NCBI GenBank assembly: GCA_016875095.1
Contig: VGSG01000048.1
Coordinates: 1-33,016, forward strand
Origin: Deltaproteobacteria bacterium
GTDB lineage: Bacteria > Desulfobacterota > Desulfomonilia > Desulfomonilales > Desulfomonilaceae
Length of the DNA: 33,016 bases
Direction of reading: 5' to 3'
Part shown: positions 15,536 to 25,227 of the stretch, piece after piece
How the letters are laid out: the number at the start of each line of letters is the position of its first letter
How positions within the stretch are numbered: the stretch's first letter is position 1
Program-made: the position numbers and the translations under genes
Notes under the pieces: generated by a model
The model's input: the letters and a program-made list of their open reading frames with translations, nothing else
Database searches by the model: none
Told to the model about the DNA's origin: nothing

Positions 15536-15570
15536 AACCCCCCTGAACGTAAATTCAGGGGGGTTGCGTT
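15536..15570. terminator. Bidirectional rho-independent terminator
   Basis: AACCCCCCTGAA (15536-15547) pairs perfectly with 15554-15565 around a 6-nt loop. TTGCGTTTT follows on the plus strand, and a T-rich run (TTGTTCTTTG) follows on the minus strand. It lies between the convergent methyltransferase and dehydrogenase genes and can stop both. Confidence 0.88.
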
Positions 15571-15597
15571 TTCGGAAGCCAGGTTGTGGCCTTATGG

Positions 15598-16716
15598 CTA
15601 GAAATCCGGCGTCAGGACGATTCGTTTCGTGAGGGCGCCGCTGTGGGCTTCCTCAAAGGCTTCGTTGATTTTGGACATGGGCCGGGTCTCCAGGAGAGGA
15701 TCGATTTGGAGCTGCCCGGAGTGGACCATTTCAAGCACTTTCGGGTAGTACTTGGGCAGGCACCCCCAGGTGCCGATGATGTCCGCGTCAAAGGCCATCA
15801 GACGAGACATGCTGTAGCTATTCTTCTGCATCCCGAAACCGACCACCACGAGCTTGCCGATAAAGCCGACGAGCCCCAACGCAACATCCTGAGCGGCGCC
15901 GACTCCGGTGCACTCAAAAATTTTCCAACCCACGTTGTGTTTGACGCCGGCTTCCTTGCAGATCGTCCTGAACTCCTCCTGAATCGCTTTGAAGTCCTTG
16001 CCCTTCATGTCGATGGTGTAATCCACTCCGAGCTGCTTGGCCCTCTCGAGCTTTTCCGGGTTCCGGCCCATGCCGACCACCGGCTTGGCCCCAAATGCCT
16101 TCGCCACCTGACCCATGTACACGCCGACGCCGCCGGTGATACCGGTGACGATGACCGGATCGCCCGCGACCAATTCCGCTCGCATCGCGGCTTGGTACGG
16201 CGTAGTGGCTGCATCCGCGATGACGGCGTAGTTGGCCAGAGGTCTGCCTTTCAGATCTTCAATGACGCATAGATCGGCCGCGGGCACGGGGATGTGGCTG
16301 GAAAAGCCGCCAAAGAGCCCCAGAGAGTTCCCGGGCATCTTCTGAGCCAGGCAGCGATTGTTGCGACCCTTGGCGCAGATGTCGCATTTGTTACAGGGCA
16401 TGACCGCCGGAACAATCACATTCTTGCCGGCCCAAGCTTCGGCGCCGGGCCCTGTCGCGACTACTACGCCGGATATTTCGTGGCCCAGGGTCAGGGGCGG
16501 CTTTGTGACCGTGGGCACCCCGTCGTAGAAGTAGGACATGTCAGTATGACAGACACCGCAGCCCGCGATTTGGACCAATACTTCGCCCGGTCCGAGTTCG
16601 GGGACGTCGATTTCAGTCTTCTGCAACTCTCCCGGGGCGGTCACTTTGCCCGCTTCCTTGTCGTACGTGGGGCCTTTGACCATTTGCCATGTCTGGATCT
16701 TATTCGGAACGCTCAC
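15598..16716 (-). CDS. had: 6-hydroxycyclohex-1-ene-1-carbonyl-CoA dehydrogenase (zinc alcohol dehydrogenase family)
   Basis: The 372-residue protein is a medium-chain zinc dehydrogenase. Catalytic zinc residues are seen at Cys53 (AGCGVCHTD) and His79-Glu80 (LGHE), the structural zinc site at C108, C111, C114 and C122, and a GGVGVYMG nucleotide-binding turn. Phrases such as YDGVPTVTKPPLTLGHEISG, VPAVMPCNKC and QKMPGNS are, from memory, typical of Had/BamQ, which oxidises 6-hydroxycyclohexenoyl-CoA with NAD in anaerobic benzoyl-CoA degradation. The usual partners (dienoyl-CoA hydratase, ring hydrolase, benzoyl-CoA reductase) are not in the window. The start is a GTG with GGAGGTGA upstream. A related cyclic alcohol dehydrogenase remains possible. 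Confidence 0.75.
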   Translation of the reverse strand: MSVPNKIQTWQMVKGPTYDKEAGKVTAPGELQKTEIDVPELGPGEVLVQIAGCGVCHTDMSYFYDGVPTVTKPPLTLGHEISGVVVATGPGAEAWAGKNVIVPAVMPCNKCDICAKGRNNRCLAQKMPGNSLGLFGGFSSHIPVPAADLCVIEDLKGRPLANYAVIADAATTPYQAAMRAELVAGDPVIVTGITGGVGVYMGQVAKAFGAKPVVGMGRNPEKLERAKQLGVDYTIDMKGKDFKAIQEEFRTICKEAGVKHNVGWKIFECTGVGAAQDVALGLVGFIGKLVVVGFGMQKNSYSMSRLMAFDADIIGTWGCLPKYYPKVLEMVHSGQLQIDPLLETRPMSKINEAFEEAHSGALTKRIVLTPDF

Positions 16717-16777
16717 CGCTTCACCTCCTGTGAAAAGCTAAGAAGGAAAACACGCAGAACGTGTCTTAGACATATAT

Positions 16778-16950
16778 CCGCCTCAACCGCGAGGCGGAGA
16801 AGTTAATAAATTCTGAAATATGAGAGAAGGAACCCGCCTCGGATCAGCTTATGCGTCCACGGAACACTCTGTCAAGGGAAAAGGGCCCGCACGTCACGTC
16901 ATTGCGAGCGCCGCGGAAGGCCTTTCCCACCATTCATTCCTCGCAATGAC
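16778..16950. repeat. Intergenic inverted repeats upstream of the dehydrogenase gene
   Basis: CCGCCTC at 16778-16784 pairs with 16791-16797 (7-bp stem), and GTCATTGCGAG at 16898-16908 pairs perfectly with 16940-16950 (11-bp stem enclosing a further small palindrome). The second type resembles dispersed intergenic repeats with GTCATT...AATGAC ends common in many bacteria. The gap 16717-17014 contains no gene. Confidence 0.6.
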
Positions 16951-17014
16951 ACGACAAAGGCAGTTGCCCGCATAACCGGACGGACACCGGCGGGCTCCGA
17001 CGCTTATGCCTGCG

Positions 17015-17842
17015 TCAGTAGGCGTCCAGATGATCCTGAAACAGCTCCATGAGCGCCTTCGTGACTGGGCCAGTGACCCCACCGCCAATGACGCAGTCAT
17101 CGATCCGAACCACCGGCAGGATATTGCGTGTGGTTGAGGCGATAAAGGCTTCGGCAAAAGAGGAGAGCTGCTCCATACGAATCGAGGTCTGGATAATCTG
17201 AAAGCGAGGCTCTTTCGCGGTCAGATCGAGAATCGCTTTTCGAGTGATGCTGTCTAGTATCCTGCCGTCAAGAGGCGGCGTGAGTATTGCTCCGTTCCGA
17301 GTCACGAAAAAGGCCGTGAAGGTAGAGCCCTCCAGAATGGATTGGTTGTCCGCTGGATCGACAAACAGCACGTCGTACGCGTCTTGAGCCGGGACCACCG
17401 TCTGACTTGCCACCACCGCGGCCACGTAGTTGAGGAGCTTCACCTCGGCCCAAAATCGCTGATGACGGAACGTTGCCAAGGCCACACCCTTTTCATACGC
17501 GGCCGGTTCCGGTGGTTCCAGGCGCTGCACCGCGATATAGAGGTGAGCCCCGGCGCCGGACTGCTTCATCGTGGAACCCAAGAGGCCACCGCTAAAGATG
17601 ATTTGGACGAGGAAGTCGGTCGCCGGGCTTACGTGGCCGTTCTTCTCCACCAACTCGTTCAGAAGGTCTCTCAGCTCATCCCGCGGAAGCGGAGGCAGCA
17701 TATATATGGCCTGAGCGCAATTATAGAGCCGGTCAAGATGGTCTTCGAGTCTGAAGATCTTTCCTCTGACGCTCCGACATGCGGTGAAGACCCGGTATCC
17801 CCGCATGGTCCCGCTGATATCGTCAATGAACGGCAGGGCCAA
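17015..17842 (-). CDS. PLP-dependent aminotransferase class IV (branched-chain or D-amino-acid type)
   Basis: The 275-residue protein matches fold-type IV PLP enzymes: RGYRVFTACRSVRGKIFRLEDHLDRL near the N terminus, the PLP-binding Lys in AEVKLLNYV, ILEGSTFTAFFV and a phosphate-binding STTRNILPV. This family includes branched-chain aminotransferase (IlvE), D-amino-acid transaminase and aminodeoxychorismate lyase, which cannot be separated by eye. The start is a TTG at 17842. An ATG at 17806 would cut into conserved sequence. Confidence 0.82.
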   Translation of the reverse strand: MALPFIDDISGTMRGYRVFTACRSVRGKIFRLEDHLDRLYNCAQAIYMLPPLPRDELRDLLNELVEKNGHVSPATDFLVQIIFSGGLLGSTMKQSGAGAHLYIAVQRLEPPEPAAYEKGVALATFRHQRFWAEVKLLNYVAAVVASQTVVPAQDAYDVLFVDPADNQSILEGSTFTAFFVTRNGAILTPPLDGRILDSITRKAILDLTAKEPRFQIIQTSIRMEQLSSFAEAFIASTTRNILPVVRIDDCVIGGGVTGPVTKALMELFQDHLDAY

Positions 17843-18014
17843 ATCCGTCGTTTCAACAATGTGGTCTCGCTGGTAGGATAGAATCTTAGTCCCTCCGATT
17901 CATTGCGGGATGTCCGCGAAATGTTCCTATTGGTTAAGGTTCCCACCCAAGGTTGTCACGTTCCCGACGGCTGAAATGGGCGGATTACAGGTCGCGGCCC
18001 TCATCGCGCGCTTG

Positions 18015-20651
18015 TCATGCCGCTCTTCCGCAGCATTTCTTGTATTTCTTGCCTGAGCCGCAAGGGCAGGGCGCATTGCGACCGATCTTCTCGTGCTGGC
18101 GACGGACTTGTTTCGGCCTTGCCTCGTCCGGGTCACCGTGAGAGAGTTGCATCTGTTGCTCTCTCGCGGGTCTTACTTCCTCCAGTTCCCGTTCTGAGGC
18201 GATCTTGACCAGAAATAGGTTTCGCACGGTCTCTTCCTTAATACGAAAGCTCATATCAAGGAATAGGTCGTAGCCCTCTCTCTGATACTCTTTGAGCGGG
18301 TCCCGCTGCCCGTACCCTCTCAGTCCGATGCCTTCCTTGAGGTGGTCCATGCTCAGGAGGTGGTCCTTCCACTGGGAATCCACCGCCTGAAGCATGACGA
18401 ACTTCTCCAGTTCCCTCATCAATTCAGGCTTGAATTCCTGCTCCCGCTGTTCGTACGTTTCGTGGGCGCGTTCCACGATATGATCGTAGAGGCCCTCCTT
18501 GGCTTGTTGCTCCTCCGGAAGCGCACCGAGGTTGAAACGTATCCCGAACTGAGCCAGTAGGGCATCCTGAAATGCGAGGATGTCCCAGTCCTGAAATTCA
18601 GATCGTTCATCGGTGAAGCGATCGACCAGGTCGTCCACCACGTCCTCGATCATATCCATGACGGTGGATTTCAGGTCTTCGCCCCCTAGAATGAAGCGGC
18701 GCTGGGCGTATATCACTTCCCGCTGCTTGTTCATCACATCGTCATACTCCAGGAGATGTTTGCGGATGTCGAAATGATGCGCTTCAACTTTCTTCTGCGC
18801 GTTCTCGATAGCCTTGGTGGTGTATTTGTGTTCGATCGGCACTCCTTCTTCCAGGCCGACCCGTTCCATGATCATTTTCACCCGCTCACCACCGAATATG
18901 CGCATGAGGTCGTCTTCGAGACTCACATAAAATCGGCTGGTCCCAGGGTCTCCCTGACGCCCTGAACGCCCTCGGAGTTGGTTATCGATGCGGCGAGATT
19001 CGTGACGTTCCGTGCCGAGGATATGGAGCCCGCCCTGCGCGATCACCTCTTTTTTCTCCTCTTCGCACTCCTGCTTGAACTTGGCCAGGAGCTGTTGATA
19101 CTCCTCCGAATCCTCTCCTTTCTTGGCCTTCGACTTGGCCAAGAACACGGGATTTCCTCCGAGAATAATGTCTGTTCCACGTCCCGCCATATTGGTCGAG
19201 ATCGTCAGGGCCTTATGTCTGCCGGCCTGCGCTACGATCTCGGCTTCCAAAGCATGATTCTTCGCGTTCAACACATTATGGGGAATGCCGAGCTTCTTGA
19301 GCCGCCGGGCCAAATACTCGGACTTTTCTATAGAGATCGTCCCCACGAGGACAGGTTGGCCGCGCCGGTAACAGTCCTGTATCTCTTCGATCGCCGCGTC
19401 GAATTTCTCTTGCTCGGTCTTATAGATCAGGTCGGAATTGTCGGTCCGTATCATGGGCAGGTGAGTGGGAATTACCACGACTTCGAGGTTATATATTTTC
19501 TTGAATTCCGCGGCTTCCGTATCCGCTGTTCCGGTCATGCCCGCGAGCTTGTCGTACATTCGGAAATAGTTCTGGAAAGTAATGGTTGCTAAGGTCTGGT
19601 TTTCGTTCTCGATTCTGACGGCTTCTTTGGCTTCAAGGGCCTGGTGCAGGCCCTCTGAATAGCGGCGTCCCGGCATGAGCCGGCCGGTGAACTCATCGAC
19701 GATGACGACCTGCCCCTCCTTGACGATGTAATCCACATCTTTCCTAAACAGAGTGTGCGCTTTCAGAGCTTGGTTTACATGGTGGAGGGTCTCCATTTGC
19801 GCGGGATCGTACAGATTGCTCACGCCCAAGGCGCTCTCCACGCGTGCCACGCCGTCTTCGGTCAGGACAACACTCCGCGCCTTCTCGTCCACCGAATAGT
19901 GGGTATCTTTCTTCAGCCCAGGAATTATGCGATTAATGCGGTAATACTTGTCGGTGCTCTCGTGGGTGGGCCCTGATATGATCAGGGGTGTCCGCGCTTC
20001 GTCGATCAGGATGCTGTCCACCTCGTCCACAATGGCGTAGTGCAGTTCCCGTTGCACGTAGTCTTCCAGCGCGAACTTCATGTTGTCCCGGAGGTAATCG
20101 AAGCCAAATTCGTTGTTGGTGCCATACACCACGTCGCAGCCATATGATTCCCGGCGCTCTTTGTCGTCAAGCTCATGTACGATCACCCCAACGGAGAGAC
20201 CGAGGAACTTGTAAATCGCGCCCATCCATTCCGCGTCTCGTTTGGCCAGGTAATCGTTTACCGTGACGACGTGAACACCAAGGCCGGTCAAAGCATTCAG
20301 ATAAACGGGAAGAGTGGCAGCGAGGGTCTTACCTTCGCCGGTCTTCATTTCTGCGATCTTGCCCTGATGCAGGACAATTCCGCCTACGAGCTGGACGTCA
20401 AAATGCCTCATTCCCAGCGTTCGCACCGAGGCTTCTCTCACCAGCGCAAAAGCCTCGGGAAGGAGGTCTTCCAGAGTCTCACTGTCTGCAAGACGCTGCT
20501 TCAACTCTTCGGTCTTGGCTCGCATCTGCTCATTGGTGAGTCGCCGGACCGCAGGCTCCACTTCATTAATCGCTCGAACCATAGGCTCTAGCGCTTTGAG
20601 TTCCCGTTCGTTTTTGCTGCCGAATATCTTTCTGGCCAACGCTGTAAACAT
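18015..20651 (-). CDS. secA: SecA preprotein translocase ATPase
   Basis: The 878-residue motor drives export of preproteins through SecYEG. It shows Walker [10 protein letters not shown], the DEAD-like [49 protein letters not shown] and the C-terminal zinc motif [15 protein letters not shown] that binds SecB or ribosomes. The open frame extends to 20729, but the family starts at [11 protein letters not shown]. Two adjacent ATGs (20654 and 20651) follow AGAGGA; I take the second for spacing. It stands alone, with no sec neighbours. Confidence 0.97.
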   Translation of the reverse strand: MFTALARKIFGSKNERELKALEPMVRAINEVEPAVRRLTNEQMRAKTEELKQRLADSETLEDLLPEAFALVREASVRTLGMRHFDVQLVGGIVLHQGKIAEMKTGEGKTLAATLPVYLNALTGLGVHVVTVNDYLAKRDAEWMGAIYKFLGLSVGVIVHELDDKERRESYGCDVVYGTNNEFGFDYLRDNMKFALEDYVQRELHYAIVDEVDSILIDEARTPLIISGPTHESTDKYYRINRIIPGLKKDTHYSVDEKARSVVLTEDGVARVESALGVSNLYDPAQMETLHHVNQALKAHTLFRKDVDYIVKEGQVVIVDEFTGRLMPGRRYSEGLHQALEAKEAVRIENENQTLATITFQNYFRMYDKLAGMTGTADTEAAEFKKIYNLEVVVIPTHLPMIRTDNSDLIYKTEQEKFDAAIEEIQDCYRRGQPVLVGTISIEKSEYLARRLKKLGIPHNVLNAKNHALEAEIVAQAGRHKALTISTNMAGRGTDIILGGNPVFLAKSKAKKGEDSEEYQQLLAKFKQECEEEKKEVIAQGGLHILGTERHESRRIDNQLRGRSGRQGDPGTSRFYVSLEDDLMRIFGGERVKMIMERVGLEEGVPIEHKYTTKAIENAQKKVEAHHFDIRKHLLEYDDVMNKQREVIYAQRRFILGGEDLKSTVMDMIEDVVDDLVDRFTDERSEFQDWDILAFQDALLAQFGIRFNLGALPEEQQAKEGLYDHIVERAHETYEQREQEFKPELMRELEKFVMLQAVDSQWKDHLLSMDHLKEGIGLRGYGQRDPLKEYQREGYDLFLDMSFRIKEETVRNLFLVKIASERELEEVRPAREQQMQLSHGDPDEARPKQVRRQHEKIGRNAPCPCGSGKKYKKCCGRAA

Positions 20652-21092
20652 CATTGTTCCTCTAAATGATCGACGCGGGCAGCTTACGTCCTGCGAGAGC
20701 GTCCCCGGACCAACGAAGGGGACGCTCATGGGCCAAGGGCCTTGTAACTGCTCTGGGTATTGGGCCGAATCACGAATACCATTTCGCGGGAGTAGGAACA
20801 GGGACCTTTCAATCCCAATCAGGTTGGAATCGTTGGTCGCGGTGTACGGGCCCCTCGATCATCAGTTTCCACTCTCTTGCATAGACAAGCAGGACCGGAT
20901 TAGGTTCTGCGCTGTCCTCCTCGTGCCGGGGGCCACTACCATCCGCTGCTGATGCCCTCATCTCCGCATGATCCCTCACCGGAAAGGCGTGTCGGTGGAC
21001 CCCTTATGTGTGCGCATCTCTATCACAGGCCCTAGAGGTAGTCAACGGCAGCCTCGTCTCAGAATCCACGGTCTACTCTTGTTGTAGAGGTC
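20652..21092. other. Non-coding gap upstream of secA
   Basis: I see no gene here. It presumably holds the secA promoter on the minus strand. Structure-prone sequence continues past its right edge: CGTGG at 21092-21096 pairs with 21102-21106. At 21112-21144 two stems interleave (TCACCT with AGGTGA, TGTCC with GGACA), which could form an H-type pseudoknot. Confidence 0.35.
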
Positions 21093-21443
21093 GTGGGGCG
21101 ACCACGGGCTTTCACCTCCTTGTCCTGCGGTCGAGGTGAGGACAGGAAGCAAGGGATTGCTGGGGCCCTTTTTCATCATCCATATCTCAGCGGCGCTTTG
21201 AGTCAATGCAGGTTTCTCATTCTATTGCGTTTTGACATGGTTATGAAAGGGCCTTTGCATGGGAGGCCGCATTGGTGGGTGTATCGTCGCAAGGGGTTGC
21301 CCTCGGCCCTCTGGGATTTCATTCTCGCGCAGTTATACATGGTAAGGCGTCGGAAATACGACATCATTCAAATAAGAAATGAAGATAGTGTTGCTCACTG
21401 GAGGGAGCTGCATGTATTGCGACGGATATCAGGATGCGTATGA
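21093..21443 (+). pseudogene. Possible glycosyltransferase N-terminal relic
   Basis: This isolated 116-codon frame has a middle section (about residues 58-105) reading WWVYRRKGLPSAL, then DFILAQLYMVRRRKYDIIQIRNE. This resembles the N-terminal Rossmann half of family 4 glycosyltransferases, where 'KYDIIQVR' ends a beta strand. The first 45 residues look random, and the frame stops long before a full enzyme. I read it as a decayed fragment, weakly supported. Confidence 0.33.
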
Positions 21444-21535
21444 CGTGATCTGAGGGACCAGGGTCAACTTAGGTTGACACAGGGGTTCATCAGCGTCTGG
21501 CTATCTCGCTCCTCCCTCGCGTCAGGTTCGACTAT

Positions 21536-21985
21536 TCAGCTCCAGGTCTGAAGTTCAATGATATTGCCTTCGGGATCAGCGAGATAGACGAATGTGAGGA
21601 TTCCGACTCCTTCGACAACGGAGCGTGTGACCTCGCCGATCTTTCCTCCTCCGTGTCTCAAGACCAACGCGGCTGTATCGGCAACATCTTCAACTTCAAA
21701 CGCAATATGCCCAAAGCCTTCCCGATTTGCCATGGGCGGCGGTTTGGGAGCGTTTTCCGAATACTGGTATATCTCCAAAGTGGGTCCCCCGTCTCCATAA
21801 CCAGGCAAGCGCAGATGCACACCCGAAAACCGTGCGCCGGGCACTCCTGTGCCCTTCTCCAACCATTCGCCAAACAAGTGGCGTTCCGGTGGAACTCGAA
21901 CGCATCCGAAAACTTTTTCATAAAAGACTGCCAGTGCGTTCCAATCCCGCGCGATAATGTTTGTGTGCTTATATCTCGCTTTCAT
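21536..21985 (-). CDS. VOC/glyoxalase-family protein
   Basis: The 149-residue product has the paired beta-alpha-beta-beta-beta units of the vicinal oxygen chelate fold. Likely metal ligands are a His in KHTNIIARDW, a His in GFGHIAFEV and the Glu in NIIELQTW, with YLADPEGN before the last. Candidates include glyoxalase I-like or dioxygenase-like enzymes, and the substrate is unknown. I start at ATG 21985 because the fold begins there; the frame upstream to 22081 is unrelated. Confidence 0.82.
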   Translation of the reverse strand: MKARYKHTNIIARDWNALAVFYEKVFGCVRVPPERHLFGEWLEKGTGVPGARFSGVHLRLPGYGDGGPTLEIYQYSENAPKPPPMANREGFGHIAFEVEDVADTAALVLRHGGGKIGEVTRSVVEGVGILTFVYLADPEGNIIELQTWS

Positions 21986-22093
21986 CTCTTCGACCAACGT
22001 TATGCGTCCTGCGGCGCCCACAATACCATATGGGCCGAGATTCGCAAAACTCGCCATATATCTCATGGGGATTATGAACACTGAGCTTTATCC

Positions 22094-22121
22094 TTGCGTT
22101 TCTTCAAGGATTTGATATCAT
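22094..22121 (+). promoter_or_regulatory. Candidate promoter of the lipoprotein gene
   Basis: TTGCGT (22094-22099) and TATCAT (22116-22121) are 16 bp apart and lie about 33 bp before the lipoprotein start codon. The -10 box matches five of six consensus bases. Confidence 0.4.
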
Positions 22122-22154
22122 GTGTCTATAGCAGAACGGGTCCCGGAGGTTTCT

Positions 22155-22988
22155 ATGCTCCCTGTTCTCAGAACCGTGGGCATTCTCATTTCGGTAGTTA
22201 TTCTTCTGGTTGTTTCGGGTTGCACGGAAGAGACGGACAGCCTCAAGCAAAAGATAGCCGCCCTGGAAAAGCGATTGGCCAAGCAAGAGAAGGAATTCGG
22301 AGAGCTTGCCGGGAAGGTCGCGGCCCCCAAAGACTTCAGCGTCGATCTTCGTCGAATAGAGGACGAGCAGGAACGTCTGGGCCAATCTATCGACGGGAAG
22401 CTGGAGCCTGTAAACAGCAAACTGGACGAGTTCCGGGAGTGGGCCCAGGAAGCCCAGCGCGATCGAACGCAAACGGCCAAGAAAATGGCTGAATTGGAGG
22501 GCTCATACGGCGAGTTCCGAAAAACAAACGAAGCCCTGGGAAGAGAGATCAGCCATCTCAAAAAGGAATTCCTTACGACAAACCAGAAGGTGCTTGCGAA
22601 CGCCAAGTCTCTGGCAGAGCTGTCCGCGGGCGTCACTAAGCTTCACAAGGAGGTGTTGGATAACAACACCAAGCTTATCGAGGCCGTGAAAAAAACCATC
22701 CCCAAAGTCAAAGAAGCCGCAGTGGCGGAAACCAAAGAGGGTATTGCCTCGTTGGAGAAAAGGATGGCGGCCATGCAGGCAGGCATAGAAGGCGACCTCA
22801 AGACGATCCAGGATGGTCGCAAAGGCCAGCCCATCCCGAGTGCCGTAGGCCCGCCCCATGGCGGGAGAGAAATCCAACGCCTTGAGCAACGCCTCCGAGA
22901 GCTTGAGGAGATCGCCACAGCCCAGAAAGCCCTCCTCCTGGATATGGGCTCCAAGATCTACGCTCTGGAGAAGGCATTCACGCGATAG
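22155..22988 (+). CDS. Coiled-coil lipoprotein
   Basis: The 277-residue product begins with a signal peptide ending in the lipobox VVSGC (lipidated Cys23). A long run of heptad-like helices follows from about residue 28 to 215, rich in Glu, Lys, Leu and Ala. After a Pro-containing break (about 225-240) comes a second short coil (REIQRLEQRLRELEEI). The start at ATG 22155 follows GGAGG by 5 nt. It is probably anchored in a membrane and spans the periplasm as a structural rod. I recognise no named family. Confidence 0.82.
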   Translation: MLPVLRTVGILISVVILLVVSGCTEETDSLKQKIAALEKRLAKQEKEFGELAGKVAAPKDFSVDLRRIEDEQERLGQSIDGKLEPVNSKLDEFREWAQEAQRDRTQTAKKMAELEGSYGEFRKTNEALGREISHLKKEFLTTNQKVLANAKSLAELSAGVTKLHKEVLDNNTKLIEAVKKTIPKVKEAAVAETKEGIASLEKRMAAMQAGIEGDLKTIQDGRKGQPIPSAVGPPHGGREIQRLEQRLRELEEIATAQKALLLDMGSKIYALEKAFTR

Positions 22989-23033
22989 GACGGGCCGCTC
23001 CCCCGTTGACAGCCGCGGCGGCCGTCGAAAGGA

Positions 23034-24212
23034 TCAGATCTCTTTAATAGCCTCTTTGAATCCCTGTAGCGCGCCCTCAACGGTCTCGTCGGACACGCAG
23101 TACGCAATCCGAAAATGCCCCGGAGATCCAAAGCCGGTCCCCGGAACCGTCAGAATCAACTTCGTCTGCAAGTGCCCCACAAAGCGCACATCATCGTCGA
23201 TTGGCGATCGCGGGAAGAGGTAGAAAGCGCCTTCGGGCTTCACGCAGTCGTATCCGAAGGACGTGAGTGATTCGTACAGTCTGTCCCGTCGTCGCTTGTA
23301 CACATTCACGTCAACCACACATCTCAGGACGTTCTTTACCGAACGCTGCATGAGACCTGGAGCATTCACAAATCCCAGTATCCGATTGCACAGCACGAGG
23401 CCGTTCATTACTTCGTTTCCTCGGTCCATCGCGGGGTTCAACGCAATATACCCGAGTCGCTCGCCGGGAATGGAGAGATCCTTCGAGAACGACGTTACCA
23501 CCGCGCTGTGGGGATACGCCTGAAGAATGCTGGGGACCTGAACGCCGTCGTACGTGATCCCTCGATAAGGCTCGTCGGATATGAGCACGATGGGCCGCCC
23601 GATTTCCGCGCTCTTCTTCGTAAGCAGCTCTGCCAGAGCACGAATCTCCGCCTCGCCGTACACCTTTCCGGTCGGGTTGTTGGGCGAGTTGATGAGCACC
23701 GCGGCCGTCTTGGGGTTGATTGCCGCTCCGATGGCGTCAAGATCCAACGAAAAATCGGGCCGCGTTGGAACCAGGACCGCTTTGCCCCCGTGGTTGTCCA
23801 CGTAGAAGACGTATTCCACGAAGAAGGGCTTGAGGCAGATCACCTCGTCACCCGGATTCAGAATGGTCTTGAGCGCGACATTGAGGCCGCCGCCCGCGCC
23901 CACGGTCATGAGGATCCAATTTTCGTCCAAAGAAACGCCCTCATCTTCGCGGATCTTCTTCGCGACCGCGGCGCGCACATCGGCATAGCCCGCATTGGCC
24001 ATGTACGCGTGGACGCCCGGAGTTTCGTCTTGCGCGGCTTTGGCGATGGCTTCTCTGACCGCGGGGGTCGGCTCAAGGTTCGGGTTACCCAGGCTAAAAT
24101 CAAAGACGTTGCCCGCGCCGTGCATCTGCTTCAGGCGCGCGCCTTCTTCGAACATCTTCCTGATCCAGGAAGCTTTCTGAATGAAGTCTTCCACCTTTTG
24201 TGAGAGCGGCAT
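23034..24212 (-). CDS. PLP-dependent aminotransferase class I (aspartate aminotransferase-like)
   Basis: The 392-residue protein is a fold-type I aminotransferase. Motifs are SLGNPNLEPTPAVREA at the N terminus, NSPNNPTGKVY, SDEPYRGITYDG and the PLP-Lys in SFSKDLSIPGERLGYIA. The GEVCRMP region upstream is excluded because GGGGAGG lies 8 nt before the ATG at 24212. The substrate amino acid is not determined. The nearby 2-oxoacid oxidoreductase operon could use the 2-oxoacid it makes (inference). Confidence 0.88.
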   Translation of the reverse strand: MPLSQKVEDFIQKASWIRKMFEEGARLKQMHGAGNVFDFSLGNPNLEPTPAVREAIAKAAQDETPGVHAYMANAGYADVRAAVAKKIREDEGVSLDENWILMTVGAGGGLNVALKTILNPGDEVICLKPFFVEYVFYVDNHGGKAVLVPTRPDFSLDLDAIGAAINPKTAAVLINSPNNPTGKVYGEAEIRALAELLTKKSAEIGRPIVLISDEPYRGITYDGVQVPSILQAYPHSAVVTSFSKDLSIPGERLGYIALNPAMDRGNEVMNGLVLCNRILGFVNAPGLMQRSVKNVLRCVVDVNVYKRRRDRLYESLTSFGYDCVKPEGAFYLFPRSPIDDDVRFVGHLQTKLILTVPGTGFGSPGHFRIAYCVSDETVEGALQGFKEAIKEI

Positions 24213-24399
24213 TCGGCATACCTCCCCGCGAAAAAAGAGTACAAACGAAAGCCCGGCCTTCAAAGATTGCATCCAGGTGAATCGCCGGGCTCTCGACCTT
24301 GCATCAGCCCTGTTATTTCAGGGATGGATAAGTGTAGCACACTTCAAAACGGCATGTCAAACCTATTCTCTTGCAGCCTCGCTCTCAAAGGACGCGTTC

Positions 24400-24522
24400 T
24401 TGTCCCAGCGGTTTCATCCATGCTATAGTATAGTATAAATCAGCCCGGAACTCTTAAGGATTCTCGCATTGAGATGCTTTGCGTTCAGACGTTCGCCTTG
24501 AAGGCGATTCTCGTAGAGAATC
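24400..24522 (+). promoter_or_regulatory. Candidate promoter and leader hairpins of the TPR gene
   Basis: TTGTCC (24400-24405) and TATAGT (24424-24429) are 18 bp apart, within a TATAGTATAGTATAAA run. The leader then holds two hairpins: CGCCT/AGGCG at 24494-24506, and GATTCTC at 24506-24512 pairing with 24516-24522. The function of the leader is unknown. Confidence 0.35.
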
Positions 24523-24583
24523 ATGAAGGATTGGGCCCATCGTGTTCTTGACCTCGTATAAGCCGTCTCGAAAAGGGACAACA

Positions 24584-25126
24584 ATGCTCCGCGCCACCTT
24601 GGTGGCAGGTCTGGTCCTCATCATCGCGAGCGCGTTCACCGCGTCGCCCCGGGCCGTGGCCGAAGGGTCGGACTCGTTCGACCGGGGATTCAGCGCGGCC
24701 CGTTCCGGGCGCCTGGACGAGGCGATCCTGCAGTGGTCGGCGGCGATTCACCGGGAGCCGAAGTGCTATGCGGCGCACGTGAACCGAGGAACAGCCTACC
24801 TCAAGACCGGCCATGTGCTCAGAGGGATTCGCGATTGGCACACCGCGCAGAAGTACTCGCCGATTTTCGCGTACGGACTTTACATGGAAGATTTCATTCA
24901 TAAGGCGCCCGGTGACACGGGGATGCTCACGTATGCCAAGTCGCTGGAGATAGACCCGGAGCATACGCCGTCGGTGGCTATGATCGGCGCGGCCTACTTG
25001 GACTTCGGCCGGACACAAATGGCCGCGGATTTGTATCGCATGTCCATAGAGCTTACCAAGAACCCTCTGCTCAAGAATTACCTGGACCATTGGACTAAGT
25101 CCGTCGAAGATGAGGCGGGCGAGTAG
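24584..25126 (+). CDS. Exported TPR-repeat protein
   Basis: The 180-residue product starts with a signal peptide (LVAGLVLIIASAFTA, likely cleavage after AVA). TPR-like helical pairs follow: FDRGFSAARSGRLDEAILQWSAAIHREP, AAHVNRGTAYLKTGHVLRGIRDW, and a third near AYLDFGRTQMAADLYRMSIEL. It probably works in the periplasm as a protein-binding scaffold. ATG 24584 follows AAAGGGA. Confidence 0.8.
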   Translation: MLRATLVAGLVLIIASAFTASPRAVAEGSDSFDRGFSAARSGRLDEAILQWSAAIHREPKCYAAHVNRGTAYLKTGHVLRGIRDWHTAQKYSPIFAYGLYMEDFIHKAPGDTGMLTYAKSLEIDPEHTPSVAMIGAAYLDFGRTQMAADLYRMSIELTKNPLLKNYLDHWTKSVEDEAGE

Positions 25127-25165
25127 ATCGGCCGTAGCCATTCAGTGATTGGCCCTCGTTTGCTA

Positions 25166-25194
25166 TTGACACCGCAGGCTTCAGACGCTAGGTT
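25166..25194 (+). promoter_or_regulatory. Candidate promoter of the korDABC operon
   Basis: A perfect TTGACA (25166-25171) is followed after 17 bp by TAGGTT (25189-25194). The ferredoxin start codon lies about 34 bp downstream. Confidence 0.45.
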
Positions 25195-25227
25195 TAAGAA
25201 TTACCCCTTCGTCGCTTGGAGACCAAC

